Positions 9,701 to 24,200 of a DNA stretch of 64,000 nucleotides are shown here, piece after piece. The notes below the pieces were generated by a model, which did not search any database, was not told the DNA's origin, and was given only the letters and a program-made list of their open reading frames with translations. Positions within the stretch are counted from its first letter, which is position 1, and each line of letters begins with the position of its first letter. Where the stretch lies: assembly GCF_029633865.1 (NCBI RefSeq), contig NC_079230.1:35619405-35683404 (forward strand), given 5' to 3'. This DNA is from Lampris incognitus. Lineage: Eukaryota > Chordata > Actinopteri > Lampriformes > Lampridae. A program made the translations under genes and the position numbers.

Positions 9701-12700
9701 TTTTCCTGGACGGCAATGTTCCTTGCCAGCTTTGTTCGTATATTTTATATATGAGAGTTCCAGTAGATTTTCTGGTCTATTATCACACGTAGAAATTTAT
9801 TTTCATATACTCTGTGTTGACATTGTCTATCATCATTAGTACTTGAGTGTTTATTTTACAATTTCCAAACAACATAATCTTTGTTTTGTTCAAATTTAAT
9901 GATAATTTGTTTATGTCAAACCACCTTTCTAATTATCTTCATTTCTGTTATGATCACCCCTAAAAGTTGCTGTAAATTCTCCCCAGTACAGAAAATATTG
10001 GTGTCGCCCACAAATAAAACAAATGTCAACATTTTTGATACGCTGCATTTATCTGTTATCTAAAGTATTAACAATTCCGGGCCCAATACTGACCCCCGAG
10101 GGACTCCACAATTAATATCTATGCCTGTTGATTTATGCACACCCATCCTCACAAATTGTTGCCTGTTGCTTAAATAGCTTCTCAACCAACTCAGCACAAC
10201 TCCTCTGATTCCATATCTTTTAATTTTATCAAGTAATATATTGAAAAGCTTTTTTTAGATCTTTGCCTGACATTCTTGTGTAAGAAGTCAGGTTGTTGTG
10301 AAGCGTCTAGTGTGTTGGTGTAGTGTTCTGTGCCTGTCACGTCTCACTCTCAACCTTCACCGCTGGCTAGCAGAAATGCAAACAGGAGAGACGAGCACGT
10401 GAGTCTCTCCCTTCCAGTACGTAGCCTCTCCAACAGCAAGCCCTATGTAGTGCCTCCTCGTGGCGACACACGGTAACCGAGTACACCTTGGACCCCGGCT
10501 GAACTACAAGGGAATCGGAGCAGATCTGGCCCCTAGATTTGCGGTATGCAGGCCCACCGGTGTGTGGATTACATTACATTACATTACAGTCATTTAGCCG
10601 ACACTTTTATCCAAAGCAACTTACAATAAGTGCATTTAACGTAGGAAATCAGGAGAACTACTAGTCATCAGAGGTCATAAGTGCATCTAAACAAGCATCT
10701 AAGAGCAAAACCAGTACTTAAGTAAAAGTGCAAGAAAGAGATTTTTTTTTAAATGAGTGAATACAATAAGTGCTAAGAACAAGTAACAGGGTAGTAGTTC
10801 TTAAAAAGGTGAGTTTTCAACCTGAGCCGAAAGACGGGCACCGACTCCGCTGTCCTGACATCAGTGGGGAGTTCATTCCACCATTGTGGGGCCAGGACAG
10901 AAAAGAGCCGTGACCGGGTCGATCGGCAGCAAGGGCCTCTGAGCGACGGGGCAACCAGGCATCCCGAGGCAGCAGAGCAAAGTGGTCGGGCAGGGGTGTA
11001 GAGCTTGACCATGGCCCTGGAGATAGGAAGGAGCTGTTCCTTTCACTGCCCTGTAGGCTAGCACCAGAGTCTTAAACTGGATGCGAACAGCTACTGGGAG
11101 CCAGTGTAGGGACATGAGAAGGGGAGTTGTGTGGGAGAGCTTAGTGCGGTTGAACACCAGGCGAGCTGCAGCTTTCTGAACAAGCTCCAGAGGTCTGATG
11201 GCCGACACCGGGGTGCCAGCAAGGAGGGAGTTGCCGTAGACCAGCCGGGAGATGACCAGAGCCTGGATGAGCACCTGTGCCATCTCGTCGGTGAGGAATG
11301 GGCGAATCCTCCTGATGTTATAGAGGAGAAATCTGCAGGAGCGAGCAACCGATGCAACGTTTTCAGCAAACGACAGTTGGTTATCCAGGATCACACTCAG
11401 ATTCCTCACAGTCTGAGTTGGCGTCACCATGGTGTTGTCAATGGTGATGGCCAGGTCTCGGTGCGGGCAACCTTTCCCCGGGAGGAATATCAGCTCTGTC
11501 TTGTCCAGATTGAGTTTCAGGTGGTGTGTCGCCATCCACTCCGAGATGTCAGTCAAGCACACAGCAATGTGTGTCTCTACTTGTGTGTCAGAGGGAGGAA
11601 AGGACAAGATCAGCTGGGTGTCATTGGCATAACAATGGTAAGAGAAGCCATGTGAGCGAATAATAGAACCCAGGGATGTCGTGTACAGGGAGAAAAGGAG
11701 AGGACCCAGAACCGAACCCTGTGGAACACCTATAGTCAGTCTGTGAGGCTCTGACACAGATCCCCTCCATGTCACCTGGTAGGAACGACCCGCCAGGTAG
11801 GATGCAAACATTGAGAGTGCAAAGTCTGTGACACCCAGCCCCTCGAGGGTAGAGAGGAGGATCTGGTGGTTCACTGTGTCGAACGCAGCTGACAGGTCCA
11901 GGAGTATCAGGACAGAGGAGAGAGAGTTTGCTCTTGCAGAGTGCAGCGATTCTGTCACTGATGCCCATGAACCAGCCCCAGCTATGGGTTAAATAGTGCT
12001 ACTGCCCAGTGGATACCTCGGGAGAGGAATAGGCCATGGGAGTAAACCCCTACACAACCATCAACGTCCACAGTGATGGTGTTTTTCGTTTTTTCTTGCC
12101 CTTTTGTATGTGTTTAAGTCGGAGAGTACTGCTGGCGTCGTGTGTGGCTGCCACTTCTCGATCTCATAGCCCCCCTTCCCATCCACCCCTGTATGTCAGT
12201 GTTATGTTTATCTGTTGTCTTGCTTCACCCCGTTTATTGTAAAGTGACTTTGAGGGTTAGAAAAGCTCTATATAAGATTGATTTATTATTATTATTATTA
12301 TTATTGTTATTATTAGCTATAAATGTTACTGCATACTTTTTTGTCTATGCAATTAGTAAGTTCTATTAATTCAATTAGCACCATTGATGTTGATCTGTTT
12401 GTTCTGAATTCATACTGGCTGTCAGTCAGCAATTTATGCTGCTCAATTAATCTGTCTAATCTCTCTTCACAAATTACAGACCTGTCTCCAAATTGTTTTG
12501 GGAAGGAATTCCAAAATAGGCAATGATTTCAAGATTTGAAAAACATAAAATTCAATGGGGAGTGTAGGATGCAAAGTTGATTAGACAGGCAGTAGCTTTG
12601 CTTAATGGTCCATAGGGGTTTGACTAGCTGTCTCTCCCTCTGCTTCCTGGGTAGCTTCACCTGGACAGGCCACTCACAAATTAAAAACACACTTTCCCTT

Positions 12701-15179
12701 GAGGTTAGGCTATCACAATAAGTTATCATTTTTAAAGAGCTGCGTAAGACTTGGAGATCTTCAGCTTTTAATCTGTTTTACGCATTTCAACACCTTCGTC
12801 ACATTCTTTCATGTTTTAAAATGTTGTTTTGCTGCGCTTGTTTTAGTCAATTAGAAGCAAAGAATAGATTACTTACATATATTTGTCAGAATCAGAGTGG
12901 ACACCTACCTACATGATAATGTTATAAATCAACTGAAATTATAGATGGTCAAAGTCAACATAATTTGTACTGTGCGTTTTGCTGAATTCTTTTATCAAAA
13001 GGGCACTGAAGTACCATTCATGAGATAAGATTTTAGTGTGGCATATTTAAGTGGGAAATTGGTTGGAATACTTTCCCCTTGAATCTAAGTATTCTTTTGT
13101 CTTAACTCTTACCCTGAGGGATCCACAAGCTCTGGGATAGTAGGTCATACAGGCTGTCATCCCTTCCATGGCTGCCAGCTCAAACTGCAGTAAAAGGACA
13201 TAAAAAGAGCAAGTAAAATATCATTAAATATTAGGATAACCACAAGCAGAAAAGTCTTTAAAACAGCAGTTGCTGTGAGAAAGTCTTTAATCAACACAAA
13301 AACTAAAAACTAAAAAACATTTGATATATAATAATGTCCAAAATTTTCTCTTGATCAACATTTTAGAACATGGGGTATATTCCTTTTGCTGAAAAAATGT
13401 CCTTAAAGGACAGGTCTACCAGCTTAAGAGTAGTGCTCCTATTACCACTGGGATTACTGTGGCTTTCACCTTCCACATTCCAATCTAGTTCTTCTTTCAG
13501 CCCTTAGTATTTCTCTGGCCTCTCATGCTCTTTCTACCTGATGTTGCCATCATTCGGGATTGCTACATCAATCACTACTGCTTTCTCCTGCTCCTTGTCA
13601 ACGACTACAATGTCTGGCTGGTTATTCAGCACCTGCTTGTCAGTCTGGAACTGGAAGTCCCACAGGATCTTAGCTCTGCCATTCTCAAACACCTTTGGTG
13701 GTGTCTCTCATTTGGATTTGGGGACTTCCAGTCTTTATTCAGTACAGATGTTCCTGTACACCACCCAAGCCACTTGATTATGCCTTTCAGTGTACACTTT
13801 CCCAGCTAGCATTGCTGGACTGCCTCAGGGGCATCTTTGAACAGCCAACATATTGGATGCTGTCTGGTATGGTAGACCCCTGCCCCAACCAACCTGGTCC
13901 TAAGTTCCTGTTCTTGTGCTGCTATAATCAGAGCCTCTACGCTGTCTTTGAGTCCAGCCTTTTCTACCCACTGGTAGGACCTCTTCATCAGCCACATCTT
14001 CTATCTGTCGATGGTACATACCATGGAGGTGCTTACTCTTCCCCCTCTTCTTCTTCCCCACTCTGTCTTCTGCTGCCTGAAGTACTCACTCAGAGTACTC
14101 GTGGATGTTCCTTGTTTCATCCTTGATAGTGGCTCTGACACTCACTAACCCTCGGCCCCAATCTTTTCACTTATTGTACAGTCTCAGGCTGCTGGACTTT
14201 CTCTTCCATAGAGGGTACTGTTGGTGACCTGTATTCTCAATCCTGTACCCAAGCATCTCCAGGATTATGGTTGCATATACAAGCTCACTGTTCTCTGTTA
14301 TGGTGGCAGTTGAGATATTGCATAAGGCTGTGTTCACATCCGCAAGCATACTTTGTAATAGTACTTTGTCACTGAGTGGTGGAAGCCAAGGCCGGGGGTT
14401 GACTGTGTTTAGTCTTCAATAATTCTCTTTGGAACCTCAGTAGCATCAGATTTCATGCCTGGTAGGATTGTTTCCACTGGCTGGACTCTGTCCTCGTGTA
14501 TCTCTTGCTTACTGGGTGGCCCTTAAGGGTGCTGAGATTTACATTCAACCTGTTAAGAGCCTGTCCATCTCAAATTGAGATAATAGCATCCTTCTAATTC
14601 ATGTTGGAGCACTGTGCCACTAGCTGCTTCTGAGTCGGTGGGGAAGTAGGTCTCCTACTGGTCCACAGTTCCCACATATGCTTCATATAGCTCCTCTCCA
14701 CGGGTCTGCTGTTATATTAGCATTCCATCAGTTCCAGGTTATCGGCCCTTGTTCATGAATGTCTTTTTCCAGTAGCACATTTCTCATCAAGTTGTCCTGG
14801 TTCCTCAACACCTGACGTCGACCTTATTAACTTGGGAGACGTCCAAGCGGGTATGACTCTATTCATGTTACTGTCACTCATGTTTGAGGTAATTGGCTTG
14901 TATAGCATTAGGAGTCTAAGCCACGTACTCTTACTGGAGACTGGGACCACCGGGGTTTGAACCCCCGTTGGTCCGAGTAGATACACAACAAGTATATACA
15001 ACAAATTGAGTATATACAAGCTATGCTCTTTCACGAGTAGCTTTATTGACAGCTGATGATTGCTTCTGGCATGCAACAGGCTTGCACTGTCTCATAAAGT
15101 ATTTACTTGACTAACTGGATTATTTTGCTCCTTATTTGTTGACCACTTCCCCTACCTCTGAGTGTTTCTTTTAACAAAG

Positions 15180-15255
<76 letters not shown>

Positions 15256-18200
15256 TTAGCACAAAAAGTAAGGAAATTTGTGTTTGGTAGATTATTTCTT
15301 TGTTGTAACAATGCTTCTTGGCAATACATCTTATATCAGGCACCTGATTGTAAGCACCTGGGGTACCAGAAGCTCAAAACAAGAGTCAATAGCAACAGCA
15401 AAATAAGCTGTTTGGCATTGGCAGAGAAGATTTGGCAAATTTTTCATAGGCACAACCCACATACTCAGCTCTGCTGCTCATCCCACAAATGCATGTTCCT
15501 TATAAATGTGGCACCATTTAAAAGGGAAATAAACAGGCTTTCCAATGGTATAAGATCTAAAGGGATAGTCTGCAACTACCCTTTAGATAAACCAAATCAA
15601 GGGTGTTACCACTGCAATGAGTCGACTCTTGAACAAACCAAGTGAACCCAAAAGTATCAACTAGTGCCAGAAAGGCTTTACTTAGAGGATCAACAGTCTT
15701 ATTCAGGTGAATATTGAAATCACCAAGAATTAGAATCTCATCAGAGTGAGTAACAAGGCCTGAGAGAAATTCTCCAAATTCTTCAAGAAGTAGTGACTAA
15801 GAGCCAGGAGGCCGATAGAGTATCACAATCTGGACTGAGAAGAGTCTATTCATGGCTGATCCCTCAGCCATGAATAGACTCTTCTCACCAAGACCAGGAC
15901 CAAGAACAAGAGCTTCAAAAGACTGCAATTTAGATTCAAGTTTAAAAGTCAGATTGAAAATAGATTTATATGTTACAGTAACACCCCACCTTGTTTATTT
16001 GCCCAAGCTACATGGGCATAAGTATAGTCAGGTGGGAAAGCTTCATTTAAGGGAAAGAAAACATTTGGTTTCAGCCATGTTTCACATAACCCAATCATAT
16101 TGAAACTATGTTCAAGAATCAGATCATTTATTAGTATGGCTTTGATAGACAGTGACCTAATATTCATGAAACCAAATATAAGCATCTTGTGGAAGTAATC
16201 AGTAGTCAGCAGAACTTTATAGCTACCAATAACTGAAACAGCAGTTGGAATTAGACACCTTGTATTACTAAGTTGACCATTTAGATGACCTATGCTTTGG
16301 ACGGTATGTGGTCACACTTTTGATAACATTAGATGTTTGATTCTGGAGTTTAGTAAGCACTTTGTTGCACATTTCATCACCACCAGTGGTAGGAATGATT
16401 ATTAGAGTATTGTGATTCACATATGTAGGAGCAGAGAGCTTGGGAGCAATACAACATGGTAGCGAGACGGTCTCAACGTTATAGACCAAGCTGTCAATCT
16501 ATACTATAAGAAATTCCCTGACTAAACATATTAACTAAACTAGTTGACGCCACATCTGCACTAGATTTAAACCTAGCAGGTTCTAATCACCTGCAACCTA
16601 CTGAATGATAAGTCCCTAGTGTCAAACTAAATGTAGACAGCTACTATCTATATTGCTAGACAAAAGAGCGGCGCCGTCCACAGTAGGGTGAATGCTGTCC
16701 GCTTTCAGCAGGTAAGGCCACTGTCCTCCTACAAATTACTTACAGGCAGAGGTTGAGTTGTAGTGTGAAAATGGTTGAGAGGGACAGCAGTGAAGAATTT
16801 TGGGAGTTTAGGGATAGATTTTTCTCCCTCAAAATGGCTGTGTTATATGGTCTCATTTGATTATCACCAGGGTGATTAGTTTCACCACCCTAGAATAAAA
16901 TCAATGTGTCAGCTCACACTGTAATTAGCTGTTTGTCAGGTTTACTTTCTCTTTAACTAGATGGCAGTCTAAATAAGCCAACTCTGTCCCATTAGACATT
17001 CCTTTCTTACCTCAGACTTGAGACCAAGCAGAGAAGTTAGGATCCCCAAGATAGAATTGAGGCCAATCTCCCTGGCAAGCTCCGGTAACTGTGCAGAGTA
17101 CTGAAGTAGGTCCTGAAGCACATTCACTGCCAGCTGGATGGTCTGGACTGGAGCCTGGGACTAGGGGAAAGGACAGGGGGATGGAGAGAACAGGAATGGG
17201 GAGAGAGTGAAGAGAGCAAAAGAGACACACAAAAAAGAGGAAAGAGCAGGTATAGGGAGAAGAGCAGTAATACGCAGGGGACGAGGTTTAGTAGTGAGCA
17301 GGCAGAAGAAAGGAAGCCCACAGTACAAGGGAGAAAGGCTGATATTAATGTATTATTATTCAGGAAAGTTATCCAATGCATACATAGGTTTAACTAAATT
17401 CAACAGAGATCCAAAATTAGAATTATTTAAGGTTTAATATAATCTAAAAATTGTTCACAAAAAAAATCATGTCATAATATAGCTTCAAGCAGCAGTTAAG
17501 GGGGCCAAGTAAAAATGTAGAATTTGTAATATGTAGTGGTGTTAATGTCAGTTCAACGTAATAGACAGCGTGTGCAACAAGTACAATAAATTGACATGAC
17601 ATACTGAGCATTTGAAAATTGAATGGACAAGCTAGTGCAAATGCCATTATCATTACTATTGACACAAACAATGCTTATTGACTAAACGGACTCCATTTCA
17701 CACAAACTTTTAGGTTACTTTTTTTTATATTTGATGCAAGAGGTTCACAAAATTGTAAACTGAAGGAAGTGACTCAGGGTTTTCTTTTTTTTTTGGCATT
17801 TTCCGCCTTTATTTATAGTGATCGTCAAGAGACACAGGAAAGGCAAGGGATAGAAAAGGGATGATATGCAGCAAAGGGCCCGATTCGGACTCGAACCCAG
17901 GACGTTGTGGTACATGCTCTACCAGGTGAGCCACCGGATTTCACTCAATTTATTTAACAGTTGACTCATTGCAGTGGTAACACCTTTGATTTGGCTTTAT
18001 CTAAAGGGATAGCCGTTTCTTATCTGACTGTCCTGCCAACCACATCTGCTGTGTTAGATCTCATTAAATTTGAAGCACCATTGTCCTGTCCTGTTAATGT
18101 CGGCACAGATGTAATAACCACTCGCCACATTGGTCCATCTACTGTAGCTACATTTGGCCAGCAGTTGCCTGAAGTCTTGGCTCCTTTCAGTGTAGAGACT

Positions 18201-21200
18201 GACTCTGTTGAAAAACTCACTAGTGACTTAAATGTGGCCCTCTCTGGTCTCCTCAATTCAGTTGCACCGCTCACTGACAGAGCTAGGTGGCTGAAGAGGC
18301 CTACACCCTGGTTTAATGATGAGATATGTGCTCCTAAGCGGGCCTGCAGGAGACTGGAACATAAATGGCAAAAATCAAAATTGGAAGTTTTTGACCCATC
18401 TTGGTATGAGTGTTTACTGAAATACAAGCGTGCTTTATCTGCTGTGAAAGCAGTGTATCTCTATTGTTTAATCAAAATTAATAAACATAACACATTTCTC
18501 TTTGACACTAACTAAATTTAATTTATTTCATTTCCTGGGATCTACAATGCTAGACATTGTTAATTTATCACTTACTACTGGCATTGTTCCCAGCAGTTGT
18601 AAGATAGCTTTGGTCAAACCTCCACTTAAGAAACCAAACCTCGATCCAGGGTCTCTTAATAACTATCAACCGGATTCTAATCATTCTTTTCTTTCTTTCC
18701 TAAAGTGGTAGGGAGAGTTGTGTATCAACAACTTTCAACATATAAAAGATGAATCTTTTGAATCAGTTGTCAGGGCCTGTCACTCCACTGAAACTGCTCT
18801 GACCAGAGTCGTAAACAATCTACTTGCTGGACCTCAGTGCAGCCTTTGACACCATTGATCACTGTATACTATTAGACAGAATAAATTGTAATTTTGGTGT
18901 CTTTGGCTTAGCTACCTCTTGGCTCAAGTCCTGCTTATCTGGAAGAACACAGTGTGTCTGCTACATCGAAATTCTCTAACAAACATGGCATAACTCAGGG
19001 GTTAATTTTTGGCCCTCTACCTTTCTCTCATTTTATTTCACCTCTTGGCCAAATTATACGCAGTCATGGAATAAATTACCATTTCTATGTGGATGATATT
19101 CAGCTGTATGTGACTATAAGGGCTGATGATGGTACTCTGACTAATTCAGAGGCCTGATTGGCTGCTTTGAAAACTTGGCTGTCACTAAATTTCTTACTTT
19201 TAAATTTGGATAAAACTGTTAGGGTTACAATTCATGGACAGGATCTCAAGGCGCAGCCAAGGTGAGGAGTGCGTACGTTTTGGGAACCTCAGAATTGCAT
19301 CTCTGCTCTTCGCAGATGACGTTCATCAGAACGCGACCTCTAGCACGCACTGGGGCAGTTTGCAGCTGAATGTGAAAGTCAGCACCTTTTCTCTACCAGA
19401 AAAGGGTGTCTTGCTCCTTCCGGGTTGGGGAAGAGTTGTTGCCTCAAGTGAAGGAGTTCAAGTATCTCTGGGTCTTGTTTACGAGTCAGGGGAGGATGGA
19501 GCGGGAGATTGACAAGCAGATTGGTACAGCATCAGCAGTAATGTGGACGTTGTACCGGACCATTGTAGTGAAGAAGGAGCTGAGCCGCAAGGCAAAGCTC
19601 TCAATTTACCAGTCAATCTTCGTTCAAACCCTCACACCTATGGTCATCAGCTTTGGGTAGTGACCGAAAGGGTGAGATCACGGATACAAGCGGCTGAAAT
19701 GGGTTTCCTCCGTAGGGTATCTGGGCTCAACCTTAGAGATGGGTGAGGAGCTCGGACATCCGGAGGGAGCTCGGAGTAGAACTGCTGCTCCTTCGCATCG
19801 AAAGGAGTCAGTTGAGGTGGTTTGGGCATCTGATTAGGATGCCTCCTCGGCACCTTCCTTTGGAGGTTTACCGGGCACAGCCAACTGGGGGGAGACCCCA
19901 GGGTAGACCCAGAACTCACTGGAGGGACTACATGTCCAATCTGGCCTGGGAATGCTTTGGGATCCCCCAGGAGGAGATGGAGGGCGTTGCTGGCGAGGGG
20001 GACATCTGGAGTGCCCTACCTAGCTTGCTGCCACCACAACCCGACCCCAGCGAAGCAGCTGATGAATGGATGAATGAATGAAATTGTGATGCTGGCAGTA
20101 GTCTGACCAATCTGACCAAGTAACAGTTACGCTCAACAACAATGGCCATAACTTGGGGCCCACTGACTTCTTTCAAAATAACCAGACATTTTTTATCAAT
20201 TATACAAGAGCACGTGTTGCCATTAACAGAATTTCACTCACATTTTGGGCTTGCAGCTAGATTGTTTTGCACTGTTTCCCTTTAACTTGTGTAATCTTTA
20301 AGTGCTTTATTGAGTGATTATTGTAAATCTGCCACTGCTTGCACACTCCGCTCCTTTGGCATGCTTATCCTTTCTGGAAGAGGGATTCCTCCTCAAATGC
20401 TAGTTTCTCCCATTTATTTCCCCCCTTTTTTGGCATTTTTCCCTCATACTGAATGTAACCATAAAACCCTCTCGGAATAAATTGTGACCTTGGACTATAC
20501 AAATAAAGTTGGCCTGTCATTTAAAAGAAACAAACTACTATGCACAGTAGTATATATACATATGACTTGAATAGGAAACAAACAGATGGAATAAACCTTG
20601 ACCTTTACCTAGCATTACAACCCAAAGGCACAGACTTAAAAACTACAGCAAAGGGGGGCATCCGGGTAGTGCAGCGTTCTATTCTGTTGCCTACCAACAT
20701 AGGGATCTCCGGTTTGAATCTCCGTGTTACCTACAGCTTGGTCGGACGTCCCTACAGACACGATTGGCTGTGTCTGGGGGTGGAAAGCCGGATGTGGGAA
20801 TGTGGCCTGGTTGCTGCACTAGCGCCTCCTCTTGTTGGTTGGGGCGCCTGTCCGGGAGGAGGGGAAAATGTGGGGAATAGCACGATCCTCCCACGTGCTA
20901 CGTCACCTTAGTGAAACTCCTCACCCTCAGGTGAAAAGAAGCGGTTGGCGACTCCACATGTATCAGAGGAGGCATGTAGTAGGCTGCAATCCTCCCCAGA
21001 CTGGCAGAGGGGGTGGAGCAGCGACCAGGATGGCTCGAAAGAGTGGGGTAATTGGCCAAATGCAATGGGGGAGAAAAAAGGCGGGGAATCCAAAAAAACA
21101 AAAAGACAAACTGGTCCATTCCTCCAAGTCTCAAGTTGTGTTTCACTTGCAGCCACAATAAGATTCACACAAATGAGTGCAAAACAGAAACGTGACTTGT

Positions 21201-24200
21201 AGCTGGCTGACTCGGCACTTACGATTTCTTTCTGTGTCGCACACAGGCACACACATAGGGTCATTCTCCCAATCTTTTCAGTCTTCTATATGTGTCCACT
21301 TATCATTATAGCTAACCATTATAAGCCCTCTGTTAAGTTCACTACCTACCTAGTGTTGAAACTATTAACTGCATCTAGCTCAGGTACTTTATGTCATGCA
21401 TACACCATGCATGGACCATCAAGTAAGGCCTCATACCCATCATTACTATGATTGAACACAACTAATATCAGCCCAATACAGAGCATCATCATAACATTAT
21501 TATTAGTTGGATAATGTAATTTCAAAGACATTGGGGTGACTGGCTTGGAGGTAGTGCAGGTCATCTGGTAACTGGAGGATTGTCGGTTGAATCCTTGGTT
21601 CCTCCTTGCAAAAATGTTGAGGTGTCCTTGAGCCAGACACCCAACCCCTAACTGCTATTGATGAGCTGGTCATCAACTTGCATGGTTGACACCTTCGTTG
21701 ATGCATCAGTGTTTGTGCGTGCATGGGTGAATGTGAGGCATTCACTGATTGTAAAGCACTTTCCAATCCGCTTTCCGCTTCCAGTGTGAGAAGATGGTGG
21801 CACAAATTCATGGCCTCACCCAGTACCGGTGTGGGAAGATGGCAGCATGAATACACATTTGTAGTGGCCTCTCTCAGTACCATCCATGCAGTGCCTTTGT
21901 CCACATTTGCATCTAAGATTGTCTTAATTTCATGGCTGGCAGAGATGGCGTTGGATCGGCTGGGCGAGCTTGGTCTTCTGTGTCCTGTGGGCCCAGGGAC
22001 CACGGCCCTGCCTGGAGCTGTGCCCGAAAAGGGAACACTAAGGATGGTCTGACAGGATACAGGCTAAGTTACCTGCTAGCCCATGCAGACCGGCAGTTCC
22101 GATAACATTGAAGGTAGTCTGGCGGCGGCCTCGCCTAGCCTTGACTGTGTTTTTAGTGTCATCGTGTGGAGTGCGGGCAAGTTTGTTGAATTTGTCTGGC
22201 TAGGAGAGCAGGCATTGGATCAGCTGAGGGAGCTTTGTCTGCTGCATCCTGTGGGCCCAAGGCTAAGTTAACTGCTAGCCCATGCAGACCAGCAGTTCCG
22301 ACAGTCATCCTGGCTGGCGTTCGTTCTCCTCGACAGTGATTTTTCTTTTTTTGTTTAGTGACAAAAACTAAAAGTTACATTATAACATAAATCAACTGAT
22401 TTACAGCCAAAAGGTTACTGCAGATGAAGTATTTTCAAGGACAACAAAGTCACAGTAATGGTATGAATTGTAGTTGAAATATAGCCAGTGATGTATGAAA
22501 ATGTATCCCTTAGTTGTTACTTAATGTTACCAAATTTTATTTACCTGCAAGGGTCTCCTACCATAAAAGGATTGGCAAGACATTCCTGAGCTGCTCAGTA
22601 TTTCTGGCTGCCCGTCAGCCATCTTGGGTTTGAGAAATGTGTATTGCTCTTACAACGGCTGGCCAGTGGGTGACGGTGTATGGGATGACGCACTAGCGTC
22701 CACTGCGGTGGCTGATGTGCAACTATACAATCAAAACCCATGCAAATACAAGAAAACGGCTTTTGAATAGCTGTCCACCATAGTGACCACTATGCATGAT
22801 TTCTCCCCTTCCCCGGCCACTGTGTCGGTGGGGAAGTTGTCAGCTCGGTGGTCCAGCATCCTGATGACTCCTAGCTTGTGCTCCAGTGGATGATGAGAGT
22901 CAAACTTTAAGTACTGATCAGTATGTGTTGGTTTGCAGTAAACATGAACAACCAAATGTCCCCCATCACCAATTGCAATTTCACAGTCAAAGAAGGCTAA
23001 CCTGTCATTTTTCACATCCTCCCTGGTGAACTTGATGTGGTGTGCACAGTTAATGTGGTCGGTGAAATGTGGTACATCCATCAATCCATCCATTATCCAA
23101 CCCAGGCTTCATCCACAAATCTGAACCAATGGCAAGGTGGTGTCCCCGGATGATGTTGTTGTTAGAGTTAACCCTAACTACAACATGACTTATGTCACTT
23201 GTGTCTCTATGTTTATTCAGTTACCCTAACACCCAATCCTAACCGAGTAAATGTTGTGTCCAGATGAACTGCTCCCAGGTTAGCGCGGGTGAGACCAGAT
23301 GCAACCGGGGTTGCTCCGTCTAGACTGTGTCTTATTTTATGTCTTATATTATCTTATGTTTTACTTCCTTCCTTTTCAACTTTTTACCGAATTTATCTTT
23401 AATATGATCGCATATGATCGCAATACACTTCTAAAGATTAGAAATCAGTTTCCTGGGACCGCAAAGGGTTACCACCGGAGATTCTCTGAAGCGTCAGCCA
23501 GAGTAATGTAGATTGTTTATTTTTGAAAGATTACACTGGGATCAGGAGAAGGCCCAAAAAACATCGAGAGAAACGAGCTGGTGTCAGAAACAGGCTGAGA
23601 AGCCAGCCAAACTGCCCACCCTTGCTGAGCATCCTACTCGCAAATGTTCAATCATTAGAGAATAAGCTGGATGACATCAGAGCGAGGATACAATTCCAAT
23701 GGGACATTAGAGACTGTAACATCCTGTGTTTCACTAAATCCTGGTTGACCCCCACCGTACCGGACCACGCAGTTACACCGGCTGAACACTTCTCCACTGT
23801 CCTTATGGATAGAACAGAGGAGTCGAGCAAATCCAAAGGTGGAGGAGTCTGCTTCATGACAAACAAGTGGTGTGACCCAAGGAACGTTACGGTTCTCTCT
23901 CGGTCCTGCTCTCCCCACCTGCAGCACCTAACCGTCATGTGCCGTTCATTCTATCTGCCCCGTGACTTTACATCAGTAATCATCACAGCGGTCTGTATTC
24001 CACCACAAGCCAACACTGACATTGCCGTATCCGAGCTGCAGGAGGTGATAAACAAACAACAACAACGGTATCTGGGGGCTGCTTTCATAGTGGTCGGTGA
24101 CTTTAACAAAGCAAGTCTTACCCGGGGCATGTCAGAATTTAAACAACATCTTCACTTCCCCACGAGAGGAAGAAATACACTGGATCACTGCTACATGCAG

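Noticed and set aside
11131..11655. 174-codon plus-strand open frame
   Set aside because: Shadow of the minus-strand L2-like RT frame at 10873-11958.
14930..14990. tRNA-like sequence with GGTTTGAACCCCC
   Set aside because: It has a box B-like core and an imperfect hairpin, but no cloverleaf arms at the right distances; best left as a repeat-derived fragment.
20540..21264. Several frames of 80-120 codons
   Set aside because: They cross a tRNA-derived SINE-like repeat and have no homology pattern of a gene.
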